Shown here in pieces: positions 24,098 to 35,331 of a stretch of DNA of 64,000 nt. The stretch comes from Notolepis coatsorum (taxonomy: Eukaryota > Chordata > Actinopteri > Aulopiformes > Paralepididae), in contig OZ020591.1 of NCBI GenBank assembly GCA_963971535.1, positions 18,770,877 through 18,834,876 on the forward strand, written 5' to 3'. A program made the position numbers and the translations under genes. A model generated the notes under the pieces. That model saw only the letters and a program-made list of their open reading frames with translations. It did not search any database and had not been told where the DNA came from. Positions within the stretch are counted from its first letter, which is position 1. Every line of letters starts with the position of its first letter.

Positions 24098-24361
24098 AAA
24101 ATGAACTGGGGAAAGTCTGCATTATTGCCACTGAATGCCTCTGCTGCATGGCTAGCTGCCCCATTTAACATCCCAGTGGTCCAGAATCTTAAATATCTTG
24201 GTGTTTCAGTCCACCCCTCGGTTACAAGCACAGTACTGTATCAAGTCATTATAAGAAAGTGCTTATGGAGGTAGAAACACATCGGCAAGGGTGGAATACT
24301 TCTCCCCTCTAATTCCATTCTCTTTTTCATATATTAAAATGAATATTCTTCCACAAATTAG

Positions 24362-24808
24362 TAGGGATGTCCGATATTATCGGCCGACCGATATTATCGG
24401 CCGATATCGGCAGTAAAATGTGATATCGGAAAATATCGGTATCGGTAACAAAAAAATGTTTTTTTTTTTTTTTTTTTTTAACCTTTATTTACCCAGGCAA
24501 GCAAGTAAGAACCAATTCTTATTTTATTTATTGTCAAAAGTATGCATGTTGGTTTAATTCAACAACTTGTATGTTAATTTTAACTTTTTTAATTATCATA
24601 TTTTGCACAGATAATGCTTACATTTAGAAAGCCTTTTGAATGCATCCAGTGAAATTATTAGTTACCTGAAATTATTCCGTTTTTTTGGGGGGAAACCCTG
24701 CATATATCGGTATCGGTTGATATCGGTATCGTATCGGTATCGGAAATTAAGAGTTGGACAATATCGGAATATCGGTATCGGTAAAAAAGCCAATATCGAG
24801 CATCCCTA
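24362..24808. mobile_element. hAT MITE with 'tcggtatcgg' repeats, 8-bp TSD, empty site known
   Basis: Ends are 'tagggatgtccgata' and 'tatcgagcatcccta', and flanking repeats 'caaattag' (24354-24361 and 24809-24816) are perfect. The paralogous site near 892 has no insertion. It is non-coding, with a T-rich tract in the middle. Confidence 0.9.
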
Positions 24809-25230
24809 CAAATTAGCGTTTTCAGCTCCATGCTCCCTCTGGCAGACTCAAACTTTCAACCCTCCAGAGGGAAAAAGGTGAAGGTGGATCGGGACTACCA
24901 ACCTTCCAATGGTACTATTGGTGTCCTGGCACCCTATATAGAGGGAAATTCTGTACGGCCCTCATAGGTTACAATTACAATATGTAATCTATTCCAATAT
25001 ATCTATCAAACAATCAAAAAACGAATTTGGCTCCATCATTATTGAGCTAATCTCAGTTTGCAGTCTTGCAGAAAATCTCAGGAAAATGACACCAAATTTG
25101 TACCTTCAATCGCCCATGATAACACTGGTCTCCAGTTGGGAGGCGTCCAATACTGCCCCCCAGTGGTGTAATAAGGGAGTTCTTACACTTGCTGATTTGT
25201 TTGGGGTAGAGCAGTAGTTCTAAAATGTTT

Positions 25231-25689
25231 TTTTTTATCCACTTTTTCTCCCATTTTCTATATTTTCTCCCATCCCAATTTCGTATCATCCAATTCAACC
25301 CTCCCCTGTCACGGACGCTGTTTCTTGCCTCCCACAAGCCGGCTGCAATGTGGACTAAGTCATACATACAGTAGCACAAGTCCCCTCCGGTACTTGAGGT
25401 AACAGCAGTCGCATCTTTTCACCTGCGCAGCTCGATCTCTCAGTGGCGAGGAGTAACGCGTGGGCGGCTCACGCTGCCCCCGACACTTCCTGATTCTACT
25501 GCGCAGGCGCACCAACCGACCTGTAGGAGTCGCTGTCCACAACGCCCGATCCCCACCCATCAGTTTCCCACCCCCTAATACGGCCAATGTGTATTAGTAC
25601 GGACGACCAGCTAAACTGAAAGAAGACGAGCCCAGCGTCTCCAGCATTTCGTGGCGAGCGCCTTGCCCACTACGCCACGTAGCCGCCTA
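25231..25689 (-). mobile_element. tRNA-related SINE, 17-bp TSD, empty site known
   Basis: This is the reverse complement of the family seen at 9221-9679; its head ('ggcggctacgtggcgtagtg') is at the right and its A-rich end at the left. The target duplication 'gtagttctaaaatgttt' is exact (25214-25230 and 25690-25706). The paralogue near 1299-1312 lacks it. Confidence 0.9.
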
Positions 25690-26003
25690 GTAGTTCTAAA
25701 ATGTTTTACACCAAGTACCACCTGAGAACGTAGCTGGCTCTCCAAGTACCACCATATGACCGGTGTTAAAATACAGTCTATTCAGCTATGCACAGTTCAC
25801 GCAGGAGGCAAATGTATTCCTAATACCATTATTTATTGTTAACTTTTGTCAGACACAGCCACAATGTACAAAGGGATTGCACTAGAACTAGCAAACGCTT
25901 CCACACAACTCATACAATGCAAGGGGCATTGAGAACATAATAACTAACATTCTCACATAGCAAGTGAGAAAATTAAGAACTGTATTTCAGCAAATGTACT
26001 TAA

Positions 26004-26187
<184 letters not shown>

Positions 26188-27594
26188 TATTTTGTTACAA
26201 AAACTTAATTTCCTGCATTCTGGTGAATTTTTACCCTTTAAATGCCAGTGTTTGTGTGACGGCATCACAAATTATTGTTAAAAAAACACACAAAAAGTTA
26301 AACATTTTCAATATATCAAATGCAAAGTAAATTTTTCTGGTGGGGATTATTACAGGCTAGGCATGTGTCAATGATTAGCAACAACACAGATTTTGATGGA
26401 TTTTTTGTAATGTCTTTTCAGAAAAGTGGGAGTATTTCATTTTTTATCTGACATTACAAAAAATCTAAAAAAATAAATGGTTATGATCAGGGCTGAAGTT
26501 GAATTAAAGATGTATGACTGTTTACACTGCATTACTCTGTCACAGTGATCTCCTGGTTGTTCCCCATTTAGGTTATCTAACTATCACGCCACCGCAACCA
26601 GAAACACTGGCCTGGCCGCTTGAAGCCTTTTTACAACGCATCCGCGTTTCCGGGTTCCCGTTTTGCGCTCTGATTGGCCAGGTCATGTGACATGAGCGCC
26701 AATCGTGGGATGGCAAGTTTCTACACTGGTTAAGCTTAGGCACTCTTCGAAGTTGGTTAAGGTTAGAGTTTGTCTTAGAGCATGGCGATAGAACGCCAGG
26801 TAGTTTGCAGGCTGTTCGACGCGGAAATGGGCAAACGCGCTATTGGGCGCACATGTCACATGACCTGGCCAATCAGAGCGCCGGAAACGCGGATGCGTTG
26901 TAAAAAGGCTACACGCGGTCTGGCCTGCTTCTAAGTTCAGTGGCCTGACTGCAAAAAAAAAGTATATATATATTTTTTTTTTATGTTTTCAAGTACCACA
27001 AGCAGTACAACCAAGTACCACTAGTGGTACGCGTACCACAGTTTGAGAACCACTGGGGTAGAGGGTCTCTGCTCATTCCAAGACATTCAGAAACACTTTA
27101 ATTCACCTGGCACTTTCTTCTAGCTTCTATTGTGCACAGCAATGGTGTACCTTGGGATAGTCAATTAGGTACCCATCCATTTCACACAATATTTACCAGA
27201 CCCAGGGGTCTGGTCTCAACGGTTTACGCCATGTTGGCAAAGACTTCTTCAAAGCCTCTACCCATTGATATAGTGTGCCAGTGTGGATATACCATTCAAT
27301 AGCAGCAGTCTAAATGGGCTATTAATCTAGCAAAACATTTTGCTATCCTCCAGAATTCCAAACCACCAAGTCATCAATTTTGATTTTATACATACTTTAC
27401 TCCATGCATATTACATAAAGAAAGCCATACCATCACCTAAAAGCGCTTTGTGCACACAAAAATGCCTTGTGTACCTTTTTCCATATGGTATGGGAGTGCC
27501 CAGGATTGGTTGATTTCTGGAGGAAGGATGCTTATGGTTGTCCTTCTCAAGCGCGTGGAGCGTTTGACCTACTGTCAATTTGCCACTGCACCAC

Positions 27595-27715
27595 TGGCTG
27601 TATTGTACCCATTCTGCAATCTGTTAAATAAAGTTTTCATTCATTCATTCATCATTCATTCATCATTCATTCATTCATTCATTCATTCATTCATTCATTC
27701 ATTCATCATTCATCC
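27595..27715 (+). mobile_element. CR1-like LINE tail with (ATTC)n
   Basis: It contains 'gtacccattctgcaatctgt' and 'taaataaagttttcattc', followed by ATTC/ATC repeats. Only the last ~40 bp of the LINE remain. Confidence 0.8.
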
Positions 27716-27753
27716 CTCTCTCGCAGACTCGCACTCTCTCCCATAGATATCTA

Positions 27754-28153
27754 TAGCTTAAGGCGGAGTCACCAGCGTCACTGAACCGCCGCCATCTTGC
27801 CCCAGTCAGCCTTGAGTGAGAGTGAGTGAGCAGACAAAAATACTCATAACTCGCTGAAATATTGACGGATTTACAAACGGGTTGGTTTGCTATAAACATC
27901 AAAGATGTAGTTATGATACTGCATACTTATAAAAAAATATTCTTTAAAGATGTTTTTTTTACAAACCGCTTGAATCATAGCCACGTTAATAATGCTTGTA
28001 ATAAACCAAACCGTTTGTAAATCCGTCAATATTTCAGCGAGTTATGAGTATTTTTGTCTGTGCAGCTCACTCACTATCACTCAAGGCTGACTGGGGTAAG
28101 ATGGCGGCGGTTCAGTGACGTCGCTCTCCATTGGCCGGCAGCGCGGGTAAGCT
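27754..28153. mobile_element. Palindromic foldback MITE, about 400 bp
   Basis: Arms at 27774-27880 and 28012-28124 are near-perfect reverse complements ('gaaccgccgccatcttgccc' versus 'atggcggcggttc'), with a ~130-bp AT-rich loop. The outermost bases 'atagctta' and 'taagctat' also pair. No clear TSD was found. It is absent from the paralogous block. Confidence 0.7.
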
Positions 28154-28184
28154 ATCTAGTGTTCTATATATATCTATGCTCTCT

Positions 28185-28664
28185 CCAACCGCACGTCTCA
28201 ACCGAGCCTGGTCAGGGGGGAGGGGCTAGGCCCAATGTGGAGTGACGTCCCCTCTCCGCCAATCAGCGCGCGGTCTGTCGCGGCCACAGACCTTCCCTGT
28301 GCGAGGCAGCTATTGGCTGTTTCTTAACAAAGGGGCGGAGCGTGGGGTGCCGCGTGACGCGTACGTAGCTGATTGGTCCAGCCCTCCTTGACGTCACCAG
28401 GAAATACGGAAATGCCATGCAATGTCTCGTCCTAGCCACCAGGGGCACCACACTCCATGCTTCACCTCGTTGTCTGTGGCTATAACGAGCTAATGCTGCT
28501 AATATCTAACGTTAACTCTCTGAACAGATCTAGATGCAGTGATCGTGTAAAGAACGGCAGCTGCTGGAGACAGATTTGAACTAAGGAGGAGTCGAGACTG
28601 GCCGTAAACTTCAGAGTGTTGTGAAAGTGAGATGAAGAAACACAAAGCAGGTTTGTTTAATCAG
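28185..28664 (+). promoter_or_regulatory. Second copy of the GC-rich promoter-like block
   Basis: It matches 4993-5495, with the same CCAAT, GC-box and 'tgacgtca' motifs and the same 'aaacacaaagcag' donor-like end. An 8-bp deletion near 28556 removes part of the 'LTAAA' stretch. No zinc-finger exon follows within this window, so this copy is probably orphaned. Confidence 0.4.
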
Positions 28665-30487
28665 AATGAATGAATGAATGAATGAAAACTTTATTTAACA
28701 GATTGCAGAATGGGTACAATACAGTACGGCTCAATACATACAATTGTTAAGGGGATGCAGACCTGAGAAAGACGTTTGTCTTGTTTCCATCAGGGTCCCC
28801 CATTTTCAATTCATATAGACATATATGACATACATGACATACAGATAGTCAGTACTGCTACATCTATACATTTATGACATACCAGATTTGCAAATACAGT
28901 ACTGTTTGTGATACAGAAGGAGTCAAGAAAAGGGAGTATATACATTTGACGTAGAAACTGTACATTGGAGGTTGGGTGGGGGGGGTTGGGTACATTGGGA
29001 TATTGACAACCATACTGGGTAATTTACATTGGAGGTGGTTGGGGGGGGGGGGGGCACACTGTATAAACAAGTAACACTGTACATTGAGGGGGGGGGGGAG
29101 GAGACACTGTACAAACAAACACAATTGTACATTGAACTATTGACAAAACCATACTAGGTAAATGACTGTACATTGGAGGGGGTTGGAATGATTGGGTTAG
29201 GATATTTACAGGGGCCAGTGTTGAATTGCAGTCTCCCGTAGGTGTCCCTTGAGAGAGGTTTTGAAAGTGGGTAGTGATCCACATTCCTTTACAGCTTTGG
29301 GTAGGGCGTTCCACATTGATGTGGCATAATTGCGAAACGTGTTTAGTCCCTTATTTGAGCCGAATCTGGGTTTGACATGATTTGTGGAGCTCCCTCTGGT
29401 GTTGTGATCGTGGTATTCACTGACCTTTGGGAAGTATTTTGACATGTACATGGGTACCTTGGTCGTGTAGTGTATCTTGTAGACCAGGCCCATTGCAAGT
29501 TGTTGTACTCTGTCGTCTACTCTAAGCCATCCTAGGTTGTCGAAGTGGGCAGGGGTGAGGTGGGTTCTAGGAGTAAGGTCAAGCAGTAGTCTGACCAGTT
29601 TGTTTTGAGATGTTTGTAATTTTGTTTTTAGCGCCTTTGAGGTGCTTTGGTACCATGAGGTGCAAGCATAGTCGTAGTACCCCTGAATGAGTGCTCCTGC
29701 CAGAGTCTTCAGGGTGTTCTTGTTTACCAGAGAGGAGATCCGGTACAAGAATCGAGTTCGTTGGTTGACTTTTTTTATTACATTGGATGCCATTTTGTCA
29801 CAGGAGAGATTAGCCTCTAGGATGGACCCCAGGTAGGTAATTTCATCTTTCCTTGTGACAATATTGTCACCCACTGTAACTGAGAAGCCGTCGGTCTTGC
29901 TGAGTTTGTTATTTGAACCGAAGAGAATGGACTCTGTTTTGCCCATGTGTAATGATAGTTTGTTATCAGCGAGCCATATGCAGATTCTGCCTAGTTCCGA
30001 GCTGAGGGTTTTTTCAACCTGTAACTTGTTCTTGTCAGAGACCAGCAGGGCTGAGTCGTCCGCAAACAGGAACAAGTTGCAGTCACAAGCTGACGACATG
30101 TCATTTGCATAAATTAGGAACAGTAGCGGTCCTAGTATGCTTCCTTGTGGAACACCACAGCTCACTGTGAGGGGGGGGGATAGGGTACCGTTTACCTCCA
30201 CCATCTGTTCCCTCCCCTCAAGGTAGGATTGCATCCAGCTCACTGATAGACTATCAAAACCAATTGCTTTTAGCTTGTCAATCAGAATGGAGTGATTGAC
30301 CGTGTCAAAGGCCTTTTGTAGGTCCAGCATGACCATGCCGCAGTATTTGCCTGCGTCCACCTCTTGTTTGATGTGGTCATTCAAATAGAGAAGGCATGTG
30401 TCAGTGGAGTGGGATGTTCTGAAGCCAGATTGGAATTCGTAGATTAGATTTTTTTCCGCTAGGTACTTTTCGACCTGTTCGTAGACT
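28665..30487 (-). mobile_element. CR1-like LINE, 5'-truncated, 1.8 kb, empty site known
   Basis: The tail '(atga)n' begins at 28665, the 3' UTR follows, and an open 392-aa frame occupies 29206-30384. The paralogue at about 5490 reads straight through ('ttaatcagaaggtcc'), giving the pre-integration site. No long TSD is present. Confidence 0.92.
29206..30384 (-). CDS. LINE reverse transcriptase fragment, 392 aa
   Basis: It encodes the C-terminal half of the CR1-like ORF: palm motifs 'LDLQKAFDTVNHS', 'CGVPQGSILGPLLFLIYAND' and 'FADDSALLVSDKN', then the long C-terminal region ending 'IQHWPL'. There is no endonuclease because of 5' truncation, so it cannot be an active element. The frame is intact over its whole length, consistent with a young insertion. 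It is about 95% like the matching part of 41771-45772 by eye. Confidence 0.9.
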   Translation of the reverse strand: MNDHIKQEVDAGKYCGMVMLDLQKAFDTVNHSILIDKLKAIGFDSLSVSWMQSYLEGREQMVEVNGTLSPPLTVSCGVPQGSILGPLLFLIYANDMSSACDCNLFLFADDSALLVSDKNKLQVEKTLSSELGRICIWLADNKLSLHMGKTESILFGSNNKLSKTDGFSVTVGDNIVTRKDEITYLGSILEANLSCDKMASNVIKKVNQRTRFLYRISSLVNKNTLKTLAGALIQGYYDYACTSWYQSTSKALKTKLQTSQNKLVRLLLDLTPRTHLTPAHFDNLGWLRVDDRVQQLAMGLVYKIHYTTKVPMYMSKYFPKVSEYHDHNTRGSSTNHVKPRFGSNKGLNTFRNYATSMWNALPKAVKECGSLPTFKTSLKGHLRETAIQHWPL

Positions 30488-30710
30488 AATAAGGTCCTTT
30501 GGACATTATTCTTTGATCAATAGGTATATGTTCCCGTTTGTGATTACAGTATTTCACAATTGCCTAACCTTAAATAATGTACCCAACAGTTAGACCAGCG
30601 GTGCTGCCATATATAAAACATTAGATGCGACATTACGCCATAAATCATGGGATAACCGTCCGTCCGCCATCTTACCTGGATATTGTTTAGGCAGCATGTT
30701 TGTCGGCTGT

Positions 30711-31345
30711 GCAGCCTAGTTACTGTACTAACATGATCAGAGAGACTAGTGCAGTCTAGTTACTGTACTAACATGATCAGAGAGACTAGTGCAGCCTAGT
30801 TACTGTACTAACATGATCAGAGAGACTAGTGCAGTCTAGTTACTGTACTAACATGATCAGAGAGACTAGTGCAGCCTAGTTACTGTACTAACATGATCAG
30901 AGAGACTAGTGCAGCCTAGTTACTGTACTAACATGATCAGAGAGACTAGTGCAGCCTAGTTACTGTACTAACATGATCAGAGAGACTAGTGCAGCCTAGT
31001 TACTGTACTAACATGATCAAAGAGACTAGTGCAGCCTAGTTACTGTACTAACATGATCAGAGAGACTAGTGCAGCCTAGTTACTGTACTAACATGATCAG
31101 AATGAATGAATGAATGAAAACTTTATTTAACAGATTGCAGAATGGGTACAATACAGTACGGCTCAATACATACAATTGTTAAGGGGATGCAGACCTGAGA
31201 AAGACGTTTGTCTTGTTTCCATCAGGGTCCCCCATTTTCAATTCATATAGAAGAGAGACTAGTGCAGCCTAGTTACTGTACTAACATGATCAGAGAGACG
31301 AGTGCAGCCTAGTTACTGTACTAACATGATCAGAGAGACTAAGGA
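30711..31345. repeat. 40-bp minisatellite, about 12 copies, interrupted
   Basis: Same unit as at 5709-5945. Variants with 'gcagtctagt' alternate in the first units. A LINE tail at 31101-31254 interrupts the array, and two units follow it. Confidence 0.95.
31101..31254 (-). mobile_element. Very short CR1-like LINE insertion in the minisatellite
   Basis: It consists of '(aatg)n' then 'aaaactttatttaacagatt' and ~110 bp of 3' UTR. The minisatellite unit continues on both sides ('catgatcag' and 'agagactag') with essentially no duplication. Confidence 0.9.
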
Positions 31346-31470
31346 GGCTGGTATCACTTTATACACATGAGTATGGAGGAGATTAGATCACACAAGGCTC
31401 AACTACTCTCTTTCTAACACACACATGCACAAACAAGACACTCTGACGTCACGAGACCGCCGCCATCTTA

Positions 31471-32637
31471 GGCTATGGTTAGACTAGTGTATTCCTGGCG
31501 TTTTTTTATACGTTTTTGACGACGTTTGATGTCCTATCTACACAGAAATGCGTTTTTTGGCGTTTTTTTGTGGATACGGCTGAAACGCAAAATTGTGTTT
31601 GCGTTAGGAGATACGAAAAAAAAACGCGCCGACAACAGCGTGTAGTCTGCACGCTAGCCGTTGTTGCGAAAACGCCCATGCGCAGTAGATACCATCGCGT
31701 GCCCTTCCGGTGACAACAGTGTGTGTGTTTGGGACATAGCTCCTCCGTGTCCCAAATAGCTTCAGCTACCATGTGTTGTCAAGTTATTGTTATAAGGACC
31801 CCAGTCCAAGCTACAACAGTCTGCATTCCCTTAACAATTGTTTGTATTGAGCCGTATTGTATTGTACCCATATGCAATATGTTAAATAAAGTTTACATCC
31901 ATTCATTCTGCTAGCATTACCGATTGCATGAGCAGCTGGCTAACGTGAGCTATCAGGATTCAGACCCTGTTAGCTCAGAGCTACTCTTTCAACTTAACAA
32001 GCATTAAACAAAATGGCCCAGTCATCTATTCACCTTTGTTTAATACACACAGCGTTGTCTCTAATGTTATCTAACTACTGATAGCTCGCGATATCATCAG
32101 TTTGTGCTGGCTAAGTAGCGTGAGCTAACGTTAGCTTCTAGCCACAATGCTATATTGTTATAATGGCATACTCCATTGACGTTAGCATGCAGCTAACAAT
32201 GCTACCGATCGTTTTTTAGACTAAACTATCCGCTCTTGGTGGTCACTTGTGTTGATGTTAGTTTTGTTTCATCAACAAATGACAGGCAGAACACACAGTG
32301 AATGTATCCGTTTTGTTTATTGCACTTTTATTAGGCTTTGCTGAAGAAGAATTGCTGCATTGAGTAAATAGGCAAGATGGTGGCATAGGCGCCTGCCTTA
32401 TTGACATATTTTCTTTGCTGGAGCTTCCAGGAAGTGTATTAGCACATTCGTTCTGATTGGTTGAAATTGCCTTCATGTTTGCCACCTACTGCCACCTACT
32501 GCTTTGGCAGTGTACTACATCAGTGTGCTCGGGTGACAAAACGAAAAAAAAACGAAAGTGTGACTCGAGGCCACGACGTTGCGGCGATACGTATAAGAAA
32601 ACAATACGAAGATGATACGAAAGGTGTAACCGCAGCC
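31471..32637. mobile_element. Non-autonomous PIF/Harbinger-like element, 3-bp TSD, empty site known
   Basis: It is bounded by 'ggctatggttagac' and 'gtgtaaccgcagcc' and flanked by TTA (31468-31470 and 32638-32640). The paralogue at 6073-6075 is the unoccupied site ('catcttagttttgg'). Near its right end, 'ttctgattggttga' and 'cctactgctttggca' also occur in the same order near the right end of the autonomous Harbinger element (52550-52615). A LINE tail is nested at about 31790-31910. No transposase is encoded. Confidence 0.8.
31790..31910 (+). mobile_element. CR1-like LINE tail
   Basis: It includes 'cccttaacaattgtttgtat' through 'gttaaataaagtttacatcc', a diverged 3' end. It is nested in the Harbinger-like element. 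Confidence 0.75.
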
Positions 32638-32916
32638 TTAGTTTTGGGGACAACCAACCAGCAAAAGTGAGCTCCGTTTTTAAAAAGTAGTATAAACATG
32701 AAAAAGGCATGTAGGCTACTTGAAGCCTCGATTGCACATGTATACTGAGAATGGACTATATGGCGAAGTAGCTAGTGTAATGTTTCTGTTCTGGCTGTCA
32801 CTCTTAGTGTCTAGCAGAAAGAATTGAATGTCCACACGATGACAATATAGCTGAAGGTTCTTTACTTCCACACTTTGGGTTGCATACATCCAACTGGCGG
32901 GCACCGTATCTGACGT

Positions 32917-32957
<41 letters not shown>

Positions 32958-33072
32958 GATCAAATTTCTATAGCGCCTTTCATAGAACCCAAGGTCGCTT
33001 CACAATCAGGACAAAAAATAGGGCTAGGGAAGTAGGGGGGGGGGGGAAGGGGCATGAGGGCAGGTAAGGGAT

Positions 33073-34402
33073 GCGTGTATCACTTCCGCAACGGATTTAG
33101 TCGGATTTCGGTGTCCGGGTTGGCCTGATTGGCCGCGACGGCCACGTGACACGCGTGACACGCCCCCACGGCAGTGGCTGAGGCGCCGCTACACGCTGCT
33201 GTGTTTCACTGCCGCTTTCCCACTTCAACGCAATAGCAATATTGTCGCGCCATCTTCTGAGTGCAGACGCGCTGCTGTTTAATCACTTTTCCCACTTCAA
33301 TGACAGAGCTGCTGTTTTATCACTTTTCCCACTTCAATGACAGAGCTGCTGTTTAATGCTCACTTTTCCCACTTCAATGACAGAGCTGCTGTTTAATAAT
33401 AATGTCGCGTTGTGGAAAGCAGGATGAGAGAGCGTAGATTTCAGTGTGTATCATTTAATCATTTATCATTTAACATTTGAAAGGCATACATTGTTGTCAT
33501 ACAGAAGTACAGAATACTTTTATCCAAAATGCTTCTTACTGTTACTGTTAGAGACTGTGCTAGACAAGATAAGTATGAAATAAAATAGTATAGCATGTAA
33601 AATAGAAGTAAAAATAGAGGTCACGCTGTTCAGTATAGACATATGTACAATGTTCGATGCAGAATAGAAGTAACTGAGTTACCATACAATATACTATGCA
33701 ATGTACTAATATACAATACGCTATAGTGCAAAGCAGAAATGGGATGAGGTACAATTTACAGTAAGGTGTACGAGTTGCAGTGCAAATGCTTCTTACTGTT
33801 GCGCTCCAGAGACTGTTACTGTACCATACAATATACTATGCAATGTACTAATATACAATACGCTATAGTGCAAAGCAGAAATGGGATGAGGTACAATTTA
33901 CAGTAAGGTGTACGAGTTGCAGTGCAAATGCTTCTTACTGTTGCGCTCCAGAGACTGTTACTGTACCATACAGTAAGAAGCATTTTGGATAAAAGTATTC
34001 TGTACTTCTGTATGACAACAATGTATGCCTTTCAAATGTTAAATGATAAATGATTAAATGATACACACTGAAATCTACGCTCTCTCATCCTGCTTTCCAC
34101 AACGCGACAATATTATTAAACAGCAGCTCTGTCATTGAAGTGGGAAAAGTGAGCATTAAACAGCAGCTCTGTCATTGAAGTGGGAAAAGTGATTAAACAG
34201 CAGCGCGTCTGCACTCAGAAGATGGCGCGGCAATATTGCTATTGCGTTGAAGTGGGAAAGCGGCAGTGAAACACAGCAGCGTGTAGCGGCGCCTCTGCCG
34301 CTGCCGCGGGGGCGTGCCACGCGTGTCACGTGGCCGTCGCGGCCAATCAGGCCAACCCGGAAACCGAAATCCGACTAAATCCGTTGCGGAAGTGATACAC
34401 GC
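33073..34402. mobile_element. 1.33-kb foldback element, 9-bp TSD, possibly Mutator-like
   Basis: The arms at 33073-33542 and 33970-34402 are long reverse complements beginning 'gcgtgtatcacttccgcaac'. The flanking repeats 'gtaagggat' are exact (33064-33072 and 34403-34411). Long terminal repeats plus a 9-bp duplication are typical of Mutator-like elements, but no transposase is encoded. The left arm has three 'cccacttcaatgacagagct' units and the right arm two. The inner arms and loop are LINE 3' UTR sequence like that at 59830-60130. Confidence 0.82.
33681..33964. repeat. 142-bp tandem duplication in the foldback loop
   Basis: 'accatacaatatactatgca' recurs at 33681 and 33823, and the start of a third unit appears at 33965. 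The two units look identical. The unit derives from the LINE 3' UTR. Confidence 0.93.
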
Positions 34403-35040
34403 GTAAGGGATAATGGACCTAATCTAAACTAACTGATGGGGAAAAGCCTTGGTGAAGAGGTGTGTTTTAAGAGCAGTTTTGAAGGTGTCCAGGGTTGGGG
34501 CGTTGCGAATTTTGCGGGGGAGAGAGTTCCAGAGGGTAGGGGACGCCACGCTGAAGGCTCTGTCCCCGAAAGTCCGTAACCTGGTGCGAGGGATGGAGAG
34601 GAGACCTAGATCAGAGGATCGTAGGTTCTGGGATGGAGTGTGCTGGTGGAGGAGATCAGACAGGTATCGGGGGGCGAGGGCATGGAGCAGGAGTTTGAAA
34701 GTGATGCAGAACTTGACTGGGAGCCACTGGAGGTGGATGAGGGTGGGGGTGATGTGCTGCCAGGGCTTGGTGTGAGTGAGAACCCTGGCAGCTGAGTTCT
34801 GAACATACTGGAGCCTGTCCAGGGCTTTGCTGGGTACCCCGAACAGGACTCCGTTACAGTAGTCCAACCGGGAGGTGATAAATGAGTGGATCAGGGTTTC
34901 AGCCACAGAATCTGGGCTAAACCAACATATGGGTGAAACCATTATTCCAGGATACCACATCCCCCTTCTTTTAAAGGAGAAGCATGACGCATAGCTGAAA
35001 ATCAAAGCACAAAAACCTATCAACTTTGCAGACAGTCTCA

Positions 35041-35331
35041 CTATATTCCTCTCTGTCTGGTTCTCTCTAGCATGGCACGCAGGTTGGCATCATGCTCCTC
35101 TTTCGTGCGGCCATACACAATGATGTCATCGACAACGGCGGCGCCGCCCGGGAGCCCCTCGTAGGCCTCATCCACTCGTCTCTGAAACTCATCTTGTGCA
35201 GATATGATTCCGAATGGGAGTCTATTGAACCTATAATCTGCCATAGATGGTGTTGAACGTGGTGAGAACGGATTCGGCTGAGTTTTATTGTCCAGTACCC
35301 AGACCTGGCGTCTAGCACACTGAAATACTGT
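35041..35331 (-). pseudogene. Ty3/gypsy RT, C-terminal piece
   Basis: It contains the motif 'VLDARSGYW', then after a frame change 'YRFNRLPFGI' and 'VVDDIIVYGRTKEEH', where 'VDDI' is the RT catalytic YVDD-equivalent of Ty3/gypsy elements. It stops after 'ERTRQRGI', where RNase H should begin. The LTR element at 35332-40106 separates it from the rest of RT. Confidence 0.85.

Larger units (their letters stand above)
32926..34917 (-). mobile_element. L2-clade LINE, 5'-truncated, interrupted by a foldback element
   Basis: The 3' end carries '(taa)n' and 'ctatagcgcctttcat' (complement of the usual L2 tail). The coding part at 34424-34917 gives 'SRLDYCNGVLFG', 'VQNSAARVLTHT', 'HITPTLIHLQWLPV' and 'LWNSLPRKIRNA', diagnostic of the L2 C-terminus. 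The foldback at 33073-34402 splits the 3' UTR. Confidence 0.85.
32710..34959 (-). repeat. Ty3/gypsy 3' LTR, split by an L2 LINE
   Basis: The outer edge is 'tgtaggctac' at 32710 and the inner edge 'ggataccaca' at 34959, next to a polypurine tract ('aaaagaaggggga' on the minus strand). Without the L2 insertion the LTR would be about 250 bp. The part at 32804-32925 matches 58862-58983 almost exactly. Confidence 0.75.
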
